NCBI GenBank assembly: GCA_026988195.1
Contig: JALSLS010000400.1
Location: 1 to 8,183 of the forward strand
DNA from: Methylomonas sp.
GTDB taxonomy: Bacteria; Pseudomonadota; Gammaproteobacteria; Methylococcales; Methylomonadaceae
Reading direction: 5' to 3'
Length of the DNA stretch: 8,183 bases
The notes below the pieces were generated by a model, which saw nothing but the letters and a program-made list of their open reading frames with translations, did no database searches and was not told the DNA's origin. Of this stretch, positions 6,180 through 8,183 are shown piece after piece. Within the stretch, counting starts at the first letter, position 1; each line of letters begins with the position of its first letter. Made by a program: the position numbers and the translations under genes.

Positions 6180-8183
6180 ATGCGATTAAATTTTATCACC
6201 TATGCAATATTATATGCATTTTGCACGTTAACACATGCGCAGATGGGCGCCTCGGGAATGATTAGCAGCCAAATCACTAGGACTGTAAGTGATGGCATTT
6301 CAAAAAACTTATTTGATAATCTGATAATCCCTCAGTTAAAGGTTAAAAATTCATCCGGAAAAATTTTTTCTATGCAACTCAATTCTAGTCAACGCTATTT
6401 GTCTCTTTTACTTGAAGATGGTACAGCTAGAGTATGGGATTTAGATATTGGCATACAGCGCCCAATGATTAAATTACAAAATACAAGTATTACATCAATC
6501 TACCCAAGTTCTCAGCAGAACATTCTTTATCTTGCTAATGGTGTATCAATCGACTTGTATGACTTACATACCGCCAAACCAATAGGCACTTTGCCTGTTC
6601 AAAAAGAACAGATCAAAGAAATTATCGCCTCGCCAGATGATTCAACATTAGTTATCAGCAGTGCACTAAATGAACTCAGTGCTTGGGAAACCAAATCAAA
6701 AAACCAGCGATGGAGCCAAACCATTGCTGGCGGTAATCCTCTACAAATGAGTATTGATCAACAAAACCAGTTTTTAGCCCTTTTAATTAGAAAACCTTCA
6801 ATATTTTCATCCTCAGATCAATTAGAAATAAGAAATTTATCAAACGGTTCTGTTATAAAAACACTGGATAATGAGGGTGAAGCTGTTATATTTTTCGAGT
6901 TTACTCAGCCAGACATAATAGAGTCAACTTATGCAAATGGAGATATTATCAATTGGAATGTTGTCACTGGAAAAAAACTATCTTCTAAAAATATAGGTCA
7001 CGATATTCTTTCCAGCAGCAAAACAGCTAATCACACTGCCGCCTATGCTATCGATAAAAATACCGTATTAATTGTTACCCCTGATGGAAAAGTACAATCT
7101 CAAATAGCTAGTAAAGACATAGGGATCCAATCCATTAAACTATTAGCAAATGGGAATAAGTTGCTTACAGCGAATATTGATGGCACAGCCGTTCTTTGGG
7201 ATACAAAAACAGCTAAGAAAGTCTTACAAATCATATCAACCAAACAAGGTTGGAGTGTCGTTGATAGCTTTGGTCGCTTTGATAGCTCTGAACAAGGCAT
7301 GAGCAACATCTCTTGGGAAGCTGGAGACAAAGAAATCCCTCTTGATAGTTTCTCAAAAAAATATTATGAGCCAGGTCTATTAGCCACTGCGATAAAAGAA
7401 GAGACCTATTTAAATCAAGACCCTGCCGCTATACAAAAAGGGATTTCTTTACCCCCTCTATTAGAGATCATTATTAAAGATATTAAATCTAAAGGAACCT
7501 ACACAGAGTTCACCGTTGAAGTTTATGGTCAAGGGGGCGGCATAAATAACGTTAATCTTTATCACAATACAAAAGCTATTGCCGGAAAAAACTCTATTGT
7601 AAATGAAAAATCCTTTACAAAAGACCACCGAGAACATCGTTCAATGCAAATGAAAGTAACACCTATAAACGGTATAAACTCTATAAAAGTTATTGCATCT
7701 AATGAAATGGGGATAGAAGGACAAAGCAAGGAAGTAACATTCAAAATGAGTAAAGCGGGTAAAAAACCCACCCTGAAAATCATCACTATTGGTATCAATC
7801 AATATAAGGATGCTCAACTAAACCTAGACTATAGTGTTAAAGATGCACAGTCGATTTTGAAACGTCTAAATAACAACGACTTTTCTAAATTTAGTTCTAT
7901 TGAGAAAAGACAACTCTATAACTCAAGCGCCACTAAACTTGCGATCATGTCAGAACTGACCAACTTAAGTAATGGCGCAGCTAATGATGTATTGGCTATT
8001 TACTTTGCTGGCCATGGACTTTCAATTGATGGTGAATGGTACTTTTTACCTTATGAAACGACTCTTCAACCTGACATGAACTATTTTAAAAGTGTTGGGA
8101 TTTCCGCATCCGAATTAAGCTCTATTTTTGTTGATTCAAATATACAGCAGATTTTATTAATGGTTGATGCTTGTTATTCAGGT
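6180..8183 (+). CDS. Secreted WD40-repeat caspase-family protein (3' end outside window)
   Basis: The frame is open from ATG 6180 to the last base, giving 668 residues; GAGAG at 6166-6170 serves as ribosome binding site. A signal peptide is likely (MRLNFITYAILYAFCTLTHA, cleavage after Ala20). Residues about 50-345 form a degenerate beta-propeller with WD-like strand ends DGTARVWD (80-87), SAWETK (near 169), INWNVVTG (near 259) and DGTAVLWD (334-341). A linker common in WD40-caspase proteins follows (GRFDSSEQG, YYEPGLLA), then an Ig-like segment (about 420-525). The caspase-like (peptidase C14) domain starts near 530 (LKIITIGINQYKDAQLNLDY), with His612 in YFAGHG and Cys665 in VDACYSG. Both catalytic residues are present; the window ends three residues later. 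Such domains cleave proteins or act as scaffolds; the substrate is unknown. Divergent from the OmpA-like gene and near the kinase. Additional C-terminal domains cannot be excluded. Confidence 0.9.
   Translation, partial: MRLNFITYAILYAFCTLTHAQMGASGMISSQITRTVSDGISKNLFDNLIIPQLKVKNSSGKIFSMQLNSSQRYLSLLLEDGTARVWDLDIGIQRPMIKLQNTSITSIYPSSQQNILYLANGVSIDLYDLHTAKPIGTLPVQKEQIKEIIASPDDSTLVISSALNELSAWETKSKNQRWSQTIAGGNPLQMSIDQQNQFLALLIRKPSIFSSSDQLEIRNLSNGSVIKTLDNEGEAVIFFEFTQPDIIESTYANGDIINWNVVTGKKLSSKNIGHDILSSSKTANHTAAYAIDKNTVLIVTPDGKVQSQIASKDIGIQSIKLLANGNKLLTANIDGTAVLWDTKTAKKVLQIISTKQGWSVVDSFGRFDSSEQGMSNISWEAGDKEIPLDSFSKKYYEPGLLATAIKEETYLNQDPAAIQKGISLPPLLEIIIKDIKSKGTYTEFTVEVYGQGGGINNVNLYHNTKAIAGKNSIVNEKSFTKDHREHRSMQMKVTPINGINSIKVIASNEMGIEGQSKEVTFKMSKAGKKPTLKIITIGINQYKDAQLNLDYSVKDAQSILKRLNNNDFSKFSSIEKRQLYNSSATKLAIMSELTNLSNGAANDVLAIYFAGHGLSIDGEWYFLPYETTLQPDMNYFKSVGISASELSSIFVDSNIQQILLMVDACYSG

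Noticed and set aside
7100..7798. Two minus-strand frames opposite the caspase-like gene
   Set aside because: The + strand carries a continuous, domain-rich frame; the antisense products are composition artefacts.

Overview
The window looks like an AT-rich gammaproteobacterial chromosome. The clues are a TrhO-type tRNA hydroxylase, palindromic MITE-like repeats, and a set of signalling and envelope genes (Ser/Thr kinase with DUF4384, OmpA-like protein, WD40-caspase protein). That combination is reminiscent of Thiotrichales/Beggiatoaceae-like bacteria. The lineage is a guess from gene content; no phylogenetic marker was tested.

Layout. (1) 1-961: 3' part of trhO, which forms 5-hydroxyuridine at tRNA position 34; its start lies outside the window. 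(2) 962-1485: a gene-free stretch packed with three unrelated palindromic elements: a 164-bp imperfect palindrome with near-perfect 19-bp ends, a 46-bp hairpin, and a roughly 100-bp element of the CCCCCTTT/AAAGGGGG type. (3) 1486-3173: two closely linked alpha/beta-hydrolase genes, a CE7/acetyl-xylan-esterase-like protein followed 2 nt later by an esterase-D-like protein, evidently one transcription unit. (4) 3174-3713: no intact gene. It holds the remnant of an insertion sequence, with inverted ends around a decayed DDE transposase fragment that has internal stops, plus a perfect 30-bp palindrome. (5) 3714-8183: a three-gene cluster. It comprises a membrane-anchored Ser/Thr kinase with a C-terminal DUF4384 domain (+), a secreted OmpA-like protein convergent to it (-), and a secreted WD40-caspase-like protein (+) divergent from the OmpA gene. 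The last gene is cut by the window end three residues after its catalytic cysteine.

How the last three genes may work together. The kinase has its catalytic domain at the N terminus, one membrane segment, then a DUF4384 domain predicted to be periplasmic. The OmpA-like protein has a signal peptide and a peptidoglycan-binding domain. The caspase-like protein has a signal peptide, a beta-propeller, and His/Cys catalytic motifs. All three could meet in the periplasm. A working hypothesis is an envelope-sensing module linking cell-wall state, cytoplasmic phosphorylation and a periplasmic protease; this is inference from architecture and proximity only. No tRNA, rRNA, CRISPR array or recognised riboswitch was seen.
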